Source: Anastrepha obliqua
Lineage: Eukaryota; Arthropoda; Insecta; Diptera; Tephritidae
DNA length: 64,000 bases
NCBI RefSeq assembly: GCF_027943255.1
Contig: NC_072895.1
Coordinates: 71,054,001-71,118,000 of the forward strand
Direction: 5' to 3'
The notes below the pieces were generated by a model. It was not told the DNA's origin. It ran no database searches and saw only the letters and a program-made list of their open reading frames with translations. Made by a program: the position numbers and the translations under genes. Positions 31,301 through 41,508 of the stretch are shown piece by piece (the first letter of the stretch is position 1; every line of letters begins with the position of its first letter).

Positions 31301-31959
31301 GCAATATCGCTATTCTTTCGGATAGCCAAGCTGCAATCCAGGCGCTGGATGCGACTATAACAACCTCTAAAGTGGTGGAGCAAAGTAGGAATAGCCTCAC
31401 CAACTTGAGTGAAAACCATAGAGTAACCTTAATTTGGGTTCCGGGACACCGGAACATAGAAGGTAACGAAAAAGCTGATGAACTGGCAAGAGGGGGATCT
31501 GCCATGAATAGCGCTCTTGCAGTACCAGTACTCACCCCACTAGGTGCGGTCAAGAATGCAATTTCCCTAAAATACCTTCGAATTGCAGAGTGTAGATGGA
31601 GAGACCAGACGAAATGCAAAATCAGCAGAACGTTATGGCCCACCTACAACCTCAAGCAATCGTCGACATTAATAAACATGAAACGACGGGACACCTGTAG
31701 ACTTACGGCAGTCATAACTGGCTTCTGGTCTATCGGAGAACAAGCCGCCAAAATGGGCATCCCTCACAACACATACTGTCATAGTTGTAAACAACCGGAG
31801 AAAAAAGAAACAATCTTCCATTTTCTCTGTGAATGCCCTGCCCTATGGAAGGACAGAATGTCAACCCTGGGCAAACCGCTGTTCGAGAGTCTCGAGCAGC
31901 TGTCTGGCTTAGACGTCAACAACCTAATAAGGTTCCTAAACCGCACAGACTGGATATAG
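28360..31959 (+). CDS. ORF2 polyprotein of LOA-like retrotransposon: endonuclease, reverse transcriptase, RNase H
   Basis: 1,199 uninterrupted residues. Residues 1-230 form the APE endonuclease, which nicks target DNA: VVQINLQHS at the start, ALIQEPWV (catalytic Glu region), LLGCDANARHALWG (Asp/Asn) and SFSDHSWI (SDH, about 214-218). The RT spans about 430-720 with KSPGPDGIIPKML, KVVFIPK, DFRPISLSSFLLK, FLDIEGAFNN (catalytic D574), GGTPQGGVLSPLLW and YADD (662-665). RNase H lies at about 920-1050 with the full active site: D927 in YTDGSK, E962 in FQAEVLAI, D988 in LSDSQAA, H1030 in WVPGH and D1040 in EKADELAR. Near the end a C-x2-C-x10-H-x2-C motif (C1140, C1143, H1154, C1157) is the usual C-terminal zinc-binding element. 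All catalytic residues are present, so the protein could be active. Translation probably follows ORF1 by reinitiation. Confidence 0.93.
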   Translation: MVLKVVQINLQHSQTATDNLTVLLGEENVDIALIQEPWVRSNEVKGFPGRNYNLYYKRTQGNPRSCIVAKKHLNIFLIPSYSSQDVTAVEVEAADGVSITLASIYMAHDRPAPPEEACGLVLEGTRNKTLLLGCDANARHALWGSSETNDRGESLYNFIINTNLSVCNRGNTPTFTFPSTEYFRGWEEVIDVTLMSENSSVRVDNWRVSNKRSFSDHSWILYDLDLKVDSPLPYRNPLRTNWKRFKNAVNNRLGEIPIPQITLTENLESRVITLEKAFSRAYKTSCPIKFSKKTHPPWWSSELLELREKSRSTFNLSYSTGNWELYRESRRQYKKAIRAAKKESWREFCSSIESTRDSARLSRVLSKDHSMASWVKKPDGTWTATAEESLELLLNTHFPGCSAYESERGNIRGSQYNPQHLANEIITKEKVAWAIKSFSPFKSPGPDGIIPKMLQETLDCILPWLEEIFKACLNLGHIPDSWKLVKVVFIPKVGRRGHESAKDFRPISLSSFLLKTFERLLDMHLRSSLESSGISTAQHAYLKGKSTETALHEVIRTIEGSLESKHYTMAAFLDIEGAFNNVSTDAIQRALIDLEVDSCVSNWVISMLETRIIKANMGNINITKKVHGGTPQGGVLSPLLWLCVISKILIKLNGGGVKVVAYADDVVLIVSGLCPNTISGIIQRALDELNSWATGCGLSLNPRETELMLFTTRYKVPTFTLPNINGQTLSLSTSAKYLGVILDSKLSWKLNVEERVRKAEIALYACKRMLGRRWGLQPKHTLWLYKAVIRPILTYGSVVWWKALEREYNTKLLGRIQRSACAITVGAIRSCPREALNAMTHVIPIDLHIKKTATMSAFRLNEAGRWKEKTYGHAGLLLRQTQLTSVRTDYIVPMVTFNRNFATLFPSKKEWNKGFSLNTFDTTVYTDGSKMDCGVGAGIYSQRLGIEKSVRLPNTSSVFQAEVLAIGEACRLLIADFSFKGNIAILSDSQAAIQALDATITTSKVVEQSRNSLTNLSENHRVTLIWVPGHRNIEGNEKADELARGGSAMNSALAVPVLTPLGAVKNAISLKYLRIAECRWRDQTKCKISRTLWPTYNLKQSSTLINMKRRDTCRLTAVITGFWSIGEQAAKMGIPHNTYCHSCKQPEKKETIFHFLCECPALWKDRMSTLGKPLFESLEQLSGLDVNNLIRFLNRTDWI

Positions 31960-32068
31960 TCCTGCTGCAAATAACTGTTAAACAATTTGGTAACTAGGAT
32001 GTGGCAACAAAATGGTGCGGAAGCGCTAGTTGGATTCTGGATGAATCACCACTCTAACCAACCAACCA
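31960..32068 (+). other. 3' UTR and repeat tail of the LOA-like element
   Basis: About 109 bp after the ORF2 stop, ending in CTCTAACCAACCAACCAA. The RT is expected to recognise this region for target-primed reverse transcription. Short tandem tails instead of poly(A) are common in LOA and R1-group elements. No polyadenylation signal was noted. Confidence 0.7.
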
Positions 32069-32075
32069 AGAGTCT
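32069..32075. repeat. target-site duplication, right copy (AGAGTCT)
   Basis: Matches 26788-26794 exactly over 7 bp. The following base pair extends as AC here and CC on the left, so the duplication may be slightly longer with one change. Confidence 0.8.
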
Positions 32076-32600
32076 ACAAAAGAGGAGAGAGTACGCCTCC
32101 TTGGGAGCAACCTTTTGTGGCTTTGATAGATTTGATTGTTCCTCCTAGTTCGGTGCTGATCGTCCTAGATTTCAACATGACTATTATCCATCTAGTGATG
32201 GGTTCAGGTACCTCCTTTAGATATAGGGCATTATAGATTGCCTCATAGGAAGTGTTATCAAAAGCCTTTTCAATTGCTGTTTCCAGGCTGTGTATTGCAG
32301 TCTCAGTGGATTTTCCCTGTTGATAGGCAGATTGAAGTCGATGCTGTGGGAAGTTAGCTAAATTGTTTTCCCTAATATACTGATCAACTATCTTTTCCAT
32401 TGTTTTAAGGAAAAATGAGCTGAGACTAATTGGTCTGTATGATTTAGGAAATTGTTCGGGGTTTTCCCCTACCTTTGGAATAAATATAACCTTAACCTCA
32501 GCCCATTTTGTAGGTAAATTTCGTAGCAGCAACATAAAACAATGTAAAATTGAAGTCACCTTATTGAAATTAAATCCAGCATTTTGAGAAGTAAAAGTAA
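32069..32600 (-). pseudogene. RT remnant of the old element (5' part)
   Basis: Minus-strand frame reading LPTKWAEVKVIFIPKVGENP, then SYRPISLSSFFLKTMEKIVD and QQGKSTETAIHSLETAIEKA, and ending IKATKGCSQGGVLSPLL at the insertion point. This is the fingers and palm of a jockey-group RT. The strand with the first catalytic Asp ('FLDIEGAFD') is missing: ETAIEKAFDNTSYEAI runs straight through it, so this copy was already dead. The frame continues at 26794 with TLVIDELLHKL after a stop codon where Trp is expected. The open frame to the right of 32600 is probably unrelated sequence. Confidence 0.8.
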
Positions 32601-35600
32601 ATAATAAAAAAATAGAAAAAGAAATGGCATTCTTGGTAGAAAAGTACCTAATTTTACCTATATTGTATTTTATTATTTGACAGAACCTTGAATATATGAG
32701 TTTACTGTAATAAAATTTGTTACTGGAATAAATAAACATAAAAATAAAAAATAGGCTATATTTCTTGTGACTAATGGCTAACTTTTTTTGTAGTTTTCGA
32801 AAATATTTATTTTTTATTTACAAATATTTTTCTTTCATAATGCGGTTCAAGGTATAAAGTATGACTGATGTGCTTTTTTCTACACATATTATGTAAAGGT
32901 AACACATGCCTTCGTTTTCTTTTTTTTCATTCTTTAGGTGCAGGTTATTACACTTTCTAAATTGTGTTGAACTGATTTTTAAATTCTAATATGAAACATA
33001 AATTTAAGTAGCCACAAGCACTTTACGTAAATATATATGTGTGTATATGTAACACATAAAATGTATACTTTATACGTGGAAGGTTATTTTGTGTAGGTAC
33101 ATTTAATATTTGCATATGAAAACAAAGCTATGTACTATTTTATGTGCGTATACAAAGTACGCTCCTTGATTTTGCGTTGCAGCTTGCAATGCTTTGAATG
33201 CGAACTACTTACATTAGGTAGTGAGTGTAGCCTTGGCTTAGCGTAAAGGAATTCTCGCTTGAAAGCACGTTATGCTTTGATACAAGTTACCTAAAGCAAT
33301 TTTTATATACTTCTACCCTCTTCTACTACTTTCACCCTTAATTGACTCTATGTAAGTGCGTAGCTATTTCACGCTCCCAAAGCGCTATTTAACTTAAGAA
33401 ACAAGAGAGCAAAGGCAACAGATATGCGAAGTGAAAACAAATTAGCTCGAACCCCACTACCCAAAGGCCAATCCTTTGCAGTGCCCTGCTGCTAGCCATA
33501 CCTAATGTGCGATTCTCAAACGCTTCGCTAAGTCATGGAGAAAAACAAAAAAAAAACCGTAACAGCGGCGAAAATTGTGTTTAACAAATACTGGCTTACT
33601 GACTTTTGCTTTTCATTCGCAGTGGTAGAGTGAACTCACAGCGCTACAGATTTGAGGTTGCGCCCTCATTATGCTGCTAGCGTCAAAAACCTACTTTGAT
33701 TTTCTTATTTCATTTAGAATTTTATTCTGCTATTCTTGATCCTCTTCAAATCACCCGGCAACCAGTTTCTACTACTTATTTGTTTTTAACTTTAATGTGA
33801 TGTGTGTATGTATGCACTCACTGGCAATTTGCTGTTTGGCTGTAGCGAAACTCTTTTCATTTCGCAAACTTTTTCCGTATTTCATTCGCTCGATATAGCT
33901 AGTGGAAAGCTGTTTATTTTCATGATCGTAAAAATTTTACTCGCAGGTAGTTTACAGCATGCGAAAAGAAATTGCAAGCTATAAAAAATAAGTATTTGCT
34001 GATGTGCAGATTTACCTGAGTATTATTATATTATATATGATAAGTATGTGAATGGTTACGAATTTATTCATTCATTTGCTTATTTGTTTGTGCGCATATC
34101 TGTATGCTCATTACATTTTCTGTGCTGAGTGCCACACACTTTGTTTTTGTTACCCCTCACAGCTGAGTTACCTGAGCTAATTTATAGTTTGAGTTTTCCC
34201 TTTAGTTGAATTCGCCATAAAACCCATATTTGTACCAGTAAAATTCTCTCGGTAAAAGTGGCAATAAAACCCTCCAATGAATTACATTTTTTTTTATAGC
34301 AAGCGTGCGTTGTAGCTCAAGTACATATACATATATCTGTATGTATGTACCCAGTTTACTAGTTAGCAACGCAAGGCCATTGGTGAGGGTTGAATAAACA
34401 TTTAATTTGTAACTTTTGATGATGCCACTTTATTTTGGAGGTTATGTAGTTAATAGTTTTTCGTTCCCTCCCCTGCTTGGTCACATTGGTACTTCTGCTG
34501 TTCTTGGTGTATTTAATGTAATTGTGGTTGTTGTTGTGTGCTGTTATTCGCCTCTCATTCATTTTCACGCATCTTCACAAAAATTTACGTACGAAAAGCG
34601 TGCGCTGAAAACACTAACGGTAAATATTTGTATAATTGTTTGCGTATACTTAATCTTTGTTGTATTTTTTTTCTACGAAGCAGAACAGTTAGGGTTAACT
34701 GAAGGATAATTGTTGTGTAAGCTGTGACCTTTACAGGTATACTAGCCTTCGTATTGCGTATACGCCTTGACGGCGAAATTTTGTACAAGAATTCGCTCCA
34801 TATATATTATATGTAGATAACAGTGGATAAGAATGTATTGTAGCAATGGGCGAGAAAAGTTTATCGCATTTGGGGCTATTTGCTGTTTAACTACAGTCAC
34901 ATGATACAACAGCTATTAAACATCCATTAATAGGCGCCATTGCCATTAGTTTTTAAGTCCTAGACGCTATAAAGTGTGACACGATTTTATTTTTATTTCT
35001 ATAAGGTTTTCAAGTGTTAATCAAGGCCTTCTCGTAATACAATTATTTATAATTGAATTCCTAGCAAATAAATAAAACAAATAAATATAACAAATCAGGG
35101 TGAATTAAACTAACTTTAATACAGACAGGTGTGTGGTGCTACAAAAACAATTATAACTATTGCTACAAAGAGGGCCATGAAAACCACGTTTGGCCGGAGC
35201 TAATTTATTATTTAAAAATTATCTGCTGCTCGGAGTAATTTGTAGGATCGAGTCAAGGCACACGCCTTAAACTTGTGGAGCGGTTCACCTCAACGATTTA
35301 TAATAGATGAACGCTCTAATATCATAAGTATGCGACTATATACGTAGTTGTGTGACATAGTAGTCTAAGTCGAAACAAAAGTTTGGCCGTATTTGCTTAA
35401 TTCTTACGCTGGCTTATTCCCGTAAACAAGCGTAAAAATATATTTTTATAAATTAATATAAAGAAAGCAGTAATTAAAGTTAGTGAAAATTATGCAGTAA
35501 ACCGTTAAGTATTATATTTAAAACATTCCTAAGAAAACAATTCGATTTTTATCTTAAGTCGACTTAATCTACTTTGGTAAACGACTACAGATACATACTT

Positions 35601-35784
35601 ATAGAGAACTTTATAAACTGACTAGTTCCTTGAATGCTAGGAGCACCTCTCATAATTTTTCTCCAACGAAATAAAATAAATTATTGATTTCTACCCCTTT
35701 CTCTCACCATACCATTAGTTAAAAAATCCTGATACATATGTCTGCAAGATATGGAAGCTTAGCCTGCGGTCATGGTTGCATATA
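32601..35784. other. non-coding, no recognisable feature
   Basis: AT-rich sequence with ordinary fly-type simple repeats (ACATATACATATATCTGTAT near 34322). No gene or mobile element ends recognised. Confidence 0.45.
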
Positions 35785-35822
<38 letters not shown>

Positions 35823-35827
35823 ATGGT

Positions 35828-35858
<31 letters not shown>

Positions 35859-35860
35859 GG
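35785..35860. repeat. (TA)n microsatellite, two arrays
   Basis: Two TA-dinucleotide arrays (about 35786-35818 and 35831-35858) are separated by CATAATGGTTGCATA. The same GGTTGCATA word precedes the first array, suggesting that a short unit containing the array was duplicated. Open frames through it (IYIYIY) are artefacts. Confidence 0.85.
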
Positions 35861-36759
35861 TTTACGGCTATACTCATAAAACCAAGGCCAACTAATCAAA
35901 TTATTGACCAGATGAAGGATGAAGACGAAGGTTGATGTATGAAAGCATAAAACGTAGCCCGAAAAGGTACAAATAGAATAGCAAGAAGTTTTATGTTGGT
36001 ATGAGTTCATATCGAGAACAAATAGTGTGAAAGAATTTTATGCTGCGAGTCGATATCTTGGCAAATATCGCCAAAGCTCGTAAATACACTGGGATTAAGA
36101 GCAACAAAAAAAAACATTCCTTCACACCAAATATTTACATAAATAAATTCCAATAAAGCAAGAACTGTAATATTTTTAGGTATAATAAAATTGAGCTAAA
36201 ATCGCTGACCGCAAAGGTCATAAAATAGGAAAGTAAAATAGTTTAGAGATGCGAACGAAAGCATGAAAGCTTTGGTGGGCAGACACACAGTGTTCGTCAA
36301 GAAATACAAAATACATTTACGCATACAAACCTACTACATACATAATGCTCTTTCACTCTTCATGCAGAAAAACCAAAACTCTGCACTATCCTACCATTGG
36401 GAATATTAAATGTATTACGTTTTAAGGCTTTCGCCCGAATAAATGAGAACATATTAAGATTTGCGCAGGACTTGAAAGTATCTCCAAAAATCTCTTTATG
36501 TTGATGCCGTTCATAAAATTTTTATATATTTTTATGCAGACCTTCTAAGCATAAACCCTTCTAACATCTGAAATTGAAAATTTGGAAATCTTATTTTTAA
36601 AAACTAATTTTATATATGAAAAAGTCTATTTTTCGAGGTTCTTTCGAATTGGTCCAAGTCACATAGAGCTTAAATTTATACAAAATATTTGGTGGAAATC
36701 TTAAAATATAACCCACAACTTTTTTTGGTGAGGCATCACCTTGTAACTACAAACAAATA
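35861..36759. other. non-coding, no recognisable feature
   Basis: AT-rich sequence with no gene or repeat I recognise. Confidence 0.45.
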
Positions 36760-37145
36760 TTATATAGGTATGCCCTAGGTAAGTAGGTATGTGAAATGGT
36801 TGAAGTGCCAGTTTGGCACTCCTCCAGTAGCACTGAAGCCATTTTGATACCAGTATAGGACCTCTAACAGGCGAGCTGTTGATATAATGTAGAAGATCAA
36901 TTGGATTTAGGTTGGCGCACTACTCCAGGCTGTCGAAGGAAGAAGCGCCCAGTGACCTTAATCGTCTAGCTGCTAAGCCCAGAGAAAGTGCTCCACAGTC
37001 TCCTCCTCTGAAAGGTCCGCACAGCTTCTGCAATGGTAACCCTAGTTTTTCCGCGTGTGTACCGATCACCCAGTGACCGGTAAACACAGCTACGAGTTTG
37101 GAAATTGAATGAAGAGGAGTCCAAAGGATTTTCTGAGTCCTTCGT
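36760..37145 (-). mobile_element. LOA-like ORF2 C-terminus and 3' UTR fragment
   Basis: On the minus strand, VFTGHWVIGTHAEKLGLP (near 37085-37035) and LAARRLRSLGASSFDSLE...CANLNPIDLLHYINSS (near 36980-36865) match the very C-terminal region of LOA-type ORF2 (compare ITGFWSIGEQAAKMGIP in the intact copy). A 3' UTR-like stretch, TATACTGGTATCAAAATGGC, runs down to about 36780 and ends in ACCTACTTACC-type repeats. A deletion/frameshift hits the Cys/His motif. It lies directly downstream of a second LOA-like fragment in the same orientation, so one probably inserted next to or into the other. Confidence 0.7.
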
Positions 37146-38640
37146 ATATTCTATTGTAGCCAAAAGGTTTCGAAAGAGCACATGGAGAAATGGAGCTCCA
37201 TCTTATCTGTGCTTTCCTGAGAAGTAATTTGTGCAGTTCCCCTTTAACAACTGTCAGCAGGAACAACTGTTTCCAAGTCAGATCCATTTAGTGAGGTCCA
37301 AGTATAGCAGCAAATCCTTTATCTCGATGTCTGAGATCTCCTTAATTTGCTTTAGGAAAGGCTTACCGAAGGATCGGAGTCGTGCCCTGGCTAGTCCCGA
37401 ACATTCACATAAATAGTGGAACAGACTTTCCTTCGCCCCTTCCGCTTGACAGCTTCTACAGATAGGATTGAAGGGTAGAATGAGTCTAGCTGCATGATCC
37501 CCTACTTTCCAATGTCCTGTAAGGGCTGCAGTGATACGTGAGATGTTTGGCCGAGAACATCTTAGCAGGTCATTCGTCCTTTGGATTTTGTATGACGGCC
37601 ATGTGTTTTTTGTTGTAATACATGTAGGTATTTGCTTCCATCTTCTTTCGGCTAAAGCATGATAGTGTGAAGCAATGGATGCTTTTAGTGTGTTCAGTGG
37701 GGTGGAGACTACCACCGCTTCTGCTATGTCTAGTGTCGAGCCTTTTCTTGCTAGCTCATCCGCTATCTCATTGCCCCGTATGATCCTATGACCGGGAACC
37801 CATATCAGGGTAATTTCAAGCCATTGGCTGAGCAGTTTCAGCTCCTCTCTACACTGTAGGACCAGTTTGGATGAAATGTAGTTGAAGTCTAAGGCCTTAA
37901 TAGCTGCTTGACTGTCTGAGAAGATAGCTACTCTTGCACCAACTTCCTTGTAGAGTTCTAGGGATTTGCATGCTTCTCTGATCGCTAACAGTTCTGCCTG
38001 GAACACGGTGGCATAATCAGGAAGAGGAATTGATTGAGATAGGTTGAGTGGCTCCGAATGGAAGCCAGCTCCCATACCACAGTTCATCTTAGAACCATCG
38101 ATATCGTGTCTTCTAATCACCTCTCCTTTGCTCCACTCGGCTCTCGGTGGAAAACGTACCGTAAAGCCTTTCTTGAAGTTGAGATCGGGAACTGTGTAGT
38201 CTGATCCGTTTTTGAGCAGCGGGGGTCCCTGTAGGAGGATCTTACTGTGACCGTACGACCTTGTTGTTCAGCTTCCTATGTCTCTGAGTCTCACCGCGCT
38301 GCAAGTAGCTATTGTTTTAATGTGTAAATTTAATGGCAATAGATGTGCTAGTACATTGAGCGCTTCGGTAGGACTGGTGCTAAGCGCTCCTGTAGTTAAG
38401 ATACACGTTTTAGTTTTATTGTATTTCCTTTCTGTTGCAGGCCATCAAACTAGTGCCGCATATGTTAGTATTGGCCTTACAATGGCTGTGTAGGACCAGT
38501 TGGATAATTTTGGTTGGAGACCCCATTTTTTCCCAACATTCTCTTAGACGGATGACCGGGTAGTACTTCTTACAACGCGGTTAATAATCGATTTATTGAA
38601 CTGATTGGTTGGCCCATGTAACTCGTAGCCGCGACGTACA
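37146..38640 (-). mobile_element. 5'-truncated LOA-like element
   Basis: The minus strand carries RT thumb sequence (KKWGLQPKLSNW near 38525, YTAIVRPILTYAALV near 38490-38445, TGALSTSPTEALNVLAHLLP near 38390-38325), the RNase H frame at 37278-38120, and a presumed 3' UTR (37146-37277). The boundary on the 5' side is near 38560-38640, where recognisable coding stops. Thumb and RNase H are separated by frameshifts near 38130 and 38445. Confidence 0.75.
37278..38120 (-). pseudogene. LOA-like RNase H and C-terminal domain, open frame
   Basis: 280 uninterrupted residues of the 3' part of ORF2. The active-site residues are in order: D in DIDGSKMNCGMGAG (TDGSK has become IDGSK), E in FQAELLAI, D in IFSDSQAAIKAL, H in WVPGHRIIRG and D in NEIADELARKG. 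A CRSCQAEGAKESLFHYLCEC zinc-binding motif follows, and the protein ends LLLYLDLTKWI, matching the ends of the intact copy (FLNRTDWI). The frame is open, but the fragment has no RT, so it is a remnant that has kept its frame by chance or youth. Confidence 0.85.
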
Positions 38641-39605
38641 TTTGGCGAGTGTCATCTTCAAAAAATAAGTTAAATAGATTTGGGAAGTTAAATTAAACAT
38701 TTTTAACTTAAGAAAATTCAGTTTTCAATAAAATAGTAATACTTTAAGTTGCTAAAAAAAGTAGTTTACATTATTTTCTAAATTACCTTAGTTCAAATGG
38801 AAAACCAACAAGCTTAGACTTACTACATTGGTGGTTTAGTTTTCTCTGCCCAGTCCATAAAAATGATAAAAATCAAAATTCCAAAAAATTTAATTATTTC
38901 AACCTTTGAAACGAATTTTTAAAAATATTTAAAATTTAATATTAAAATCTTTAAATTTATTTATTGTATTAAATAAAACTCATTGCACCCATTGCAATGC
39001 CATAAACCAATGAATGGGTAGAAGAAGCCTGAAAAAGTTGCAAAATTGCATGCAAATTACTAATAAACTTTTTAGTATTTACGTTAGATTGAAAGTAAGT
39101 TTAAAATAAGAACTGAAAAAAATGTATGTGTTTATTTATTAAAAGAAAAATAATAATATAATAAAGGAAATAACACTTATTACTACCGGTACTGGAATTA
39201 CTTTATATAACTAAGCAAATAAATTAATAAAATACCGATTATATGTAAAAGTATGTGGAACAAATAAAATATAAATCAGAATTCAAATTCAAATTCTGAG
39301 GTCTGTTTTAATTAAATAATCTATGATTTTCCTGATGTTTTCCTACGGAGGTATTCTCATCAATTCTGAAGGGGCTTGGTTGGCTGATAGCTGTATTCTA
39401 GAGGAGGTGTCCTCATGCAATAATCTAAAAAATGTTGACGTATTAGTGGTGTTGAAGCAAGGAGCTTAAGTTGAACCCTTTAGGTTGTGAGAGTGTAGTT
39501 TGATTGCATGCCCAATACGACTGAAAGGAGAAATATCGTTGGTTTGACATTTTTTTGTAAATATGCAAAGCTACTAATAAAAAATATGCAGTATTAGGAG
39601 AAATA
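38641..39605. other. non-coding, no recognisable feature
   Basis: AT-rich sequence. Nothing recognised. Confidence 0.45.
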
Positions 39606-39745
39606 ATCAGCCGCTGTAACCGAATGGGTTGGTGCGTGTCTAACATTAGACACTGCCCGGTTTCGAGAGCGCCGTGCACGAAACACCAGAATGATATAAT
39701 ATATTTTTTCTAATAGATGGCGCGCATGGGTAGGCAATGGTAAAG
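39606..39745 (+). repeat. SINE copy, head and start of body
   Basis: The head reads GCCGCTGTAACCGAATGGGT then TGGTGCGTGTCTAACATTAG, with a B-box-like CGGTTTCGAGAGC near 39658. TTTTCTAATAG and GGGTAGGCAATGG correspond to the start of the family body. The rest of the body is missing. It sits about 25 bp upstream of a mariner C-terminal remnant. Confidence 0.7.
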
Positions 39746-39769
39746 TTTTGGGGGAATTTTTGCTTTGTT

Positions 39770-39985
39770 TAAAAATGATCTCCGGATATTGCACCTTTTC
39801 AGTGGACTTCAATCCCATATGAGTAACAAGAACTACTCCTCAAAAGAAGCTATAAAAAGGGATATCGAAGCAAATTTGGGCTCCAAGGACAAACAATTTT
39901 TTGAGCAGGGAATTAAAAATTATCCTAAGCGTTGGGAAGACATTGTAAATAATGAAGGAAAATATATTATTGATTAATAAATACT
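39770..39985 (+). pseudogene. mariner transposase C-terminal remnant
   Basis: The open frame ends LFSGLQSHMSNKNYSSKEAI then KRDIEANLGSKDKQFFEQGI and KNYPKRWEDIVNNEGKYIID. Mariner transposases of several subfamilies end like this: '..DYHLFRSLQ..L....F.S.E..K..L..F...K...F...GI..LP.RW..VI...G.YI'. In this copy the residues before LQSH are altered (LHLFSG), and the third catalytic Asp position is lost or shifted. No terminal repeat is found, so this is a fragment. Confidence 0.7.
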
Positions 39986-41508
39986 TTAAACATCTTTCTT
40001 ATTAATTTTAAGATCTCCTCTAAAAAACGCACGAACTTATGGAGTGACCTGATATATTAGTCAAAGAAATCAGGAATAAAATTTTAACCAAGCTCTGACA
40101 GTTACAAATGTGTGCTTCATAAAGTTTCGATTTTCGAGCTTAGAGTTTTTCTCGAAGTGTTTCCCACTTCCCATCATTAAAATAGATTTGGAAACAATAA
40201 TCAATAAAATTTCGTATTATCGTGTTTTAAAAGTTTGTATTATTGCCGTTCACACTGGTCCCTTTTTAGGTTATATTGTAGACCCATGAAAGAGTCCACT
40301 TGAACTGGAGAAAAAATCTTCTAATTGTTAACAATGTGATTCCAACATTGCTATCATGAATGAAAAATCTCTTGGTAACTTTCGTGGTAGGCCCATTAAA
40401 CATCGTAGTCACAGCTTCCTTACATTCCCGTATAATGAGCTCTTTTGAGGTGAGAATAAGAAAAGGCATTACCCCTTGCAATAGTATGGGTGTGGCAGCA
40501 TAAGAATGCCACTTTCTGCCAAAAACTCTGGCACAGTGAACAGCCAGCTAATATTTCACGTGACAACCCGACTCAGCCAATTTGTGCCGTTACCCTGAAT
40601 GTGGAACTACAAATTTTCGAAGATCGATTTTCGCATCTGTGTTGCACATTTTTATATATAAAATACAAAATCTACGAGCAACCGACTTCGAACTTTGACA
40701 GGAACTAAAGCAAAGCGCTATTTTTCCTAACACATTTTTGAGAACAATACAGAGTTGAACTCAGCTCCTAGTACTTAACTGCTAAATCTCTTTTATACTA
40801 AAATGCGGACTGCCGAATGCGCATTTGGGCAGGCTGTATTTAAAACATATGTATGTATATGTGCGTATATTATGTAATATAGCACATATGTACTGAGGCC
40901 TTGCACGCACAAAGCCCAAAGAAACAAAAAAAATCTTCTGAATTGCAATTTTGGTTTGAGAATTTTGCATTTTGTGCTACAACAGTGGACAGCAGATGCC
41001 AGCTGGCTATGCCAACATAAAGCTGCATAAACTCAGACGCACAGATGCACACAACTCAATACTTTTTTACAATCATAGCGCATAGCGAAAGAAGCAGCAA
41101 AAATATGCCCTTTGGCCATGTCGAATGTTAAGCATCAAATACTCAGTGCCAACAGCGAATTGCCAACAGCCGACTGCCAGTATGCTTTTGTTGTTATACA
41201 CTGCTGCAAGGTTTCAGCTTATTGATGGGCATAAAGTAGCCTTGTGGAAATGACAGAAAGAAGAAAAAACAACAGCATTCGGTTTTTGCAAATCTATTAC
41301 AAAAACTAAAAGAAGAAAATGCAAGTACTGCCTACGTAAGCAATTCGTATTTCTCCATTATTCGCTTTGCCTGACGCATTTCACATTGTGCGCTTCACTG
41401 CTGCAGGCAGCCAACAGGGCGTATGAGTAACATCAGCAATTGGCAAATGGCTGACAGTGCACAGCCGTACGCCATTGTGGTGAACTATTTCGTCAGAGCG
41501 TATATATA
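39986..41508. other. non-coding, no recognisable feature
   Basis: Mixed-composition sequence with open frames that overlap on both strands and lack motifs. No mobile element ends recognised. Confidence 0.4.

Larger units (their letters stand above)
26795..32068 (+). mobile_element. apparently intact LOA-like non-LTR retrotransposon (5,274 bp)
   Basis: Autonomous-looking retrotransposon with a 269-bp GC-rich 5' UTR (26795-27063), ORF1 (27064-28356), ORF2 (28360-31959), a short 3' UTR (31960-32068) and a 3' end made of CCAA repeats (TAACCAACCAACCAA) instead of poly(A). It is flanked by a 7-bp duplication (AGAGTCT). ORF2 has APE endonuclease, RT and RNase H in the order of the LOA clade (jockey group; Loa, Lian, Bilbo, Baggins). 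The DUF4780-like ORF1 also fits. No stop or frameshift is visible in either ORF. It probably jumped recently, since the neighbouring copies of related elements are all broken. Clade assignment is by motif wording and not by a tree. Confidence 0.85.

Noticed and set aside
35738..36010. Open frames with IYIYIY repeats on both strands
   Set aside because: Translation of the (TA)n microsatellite.
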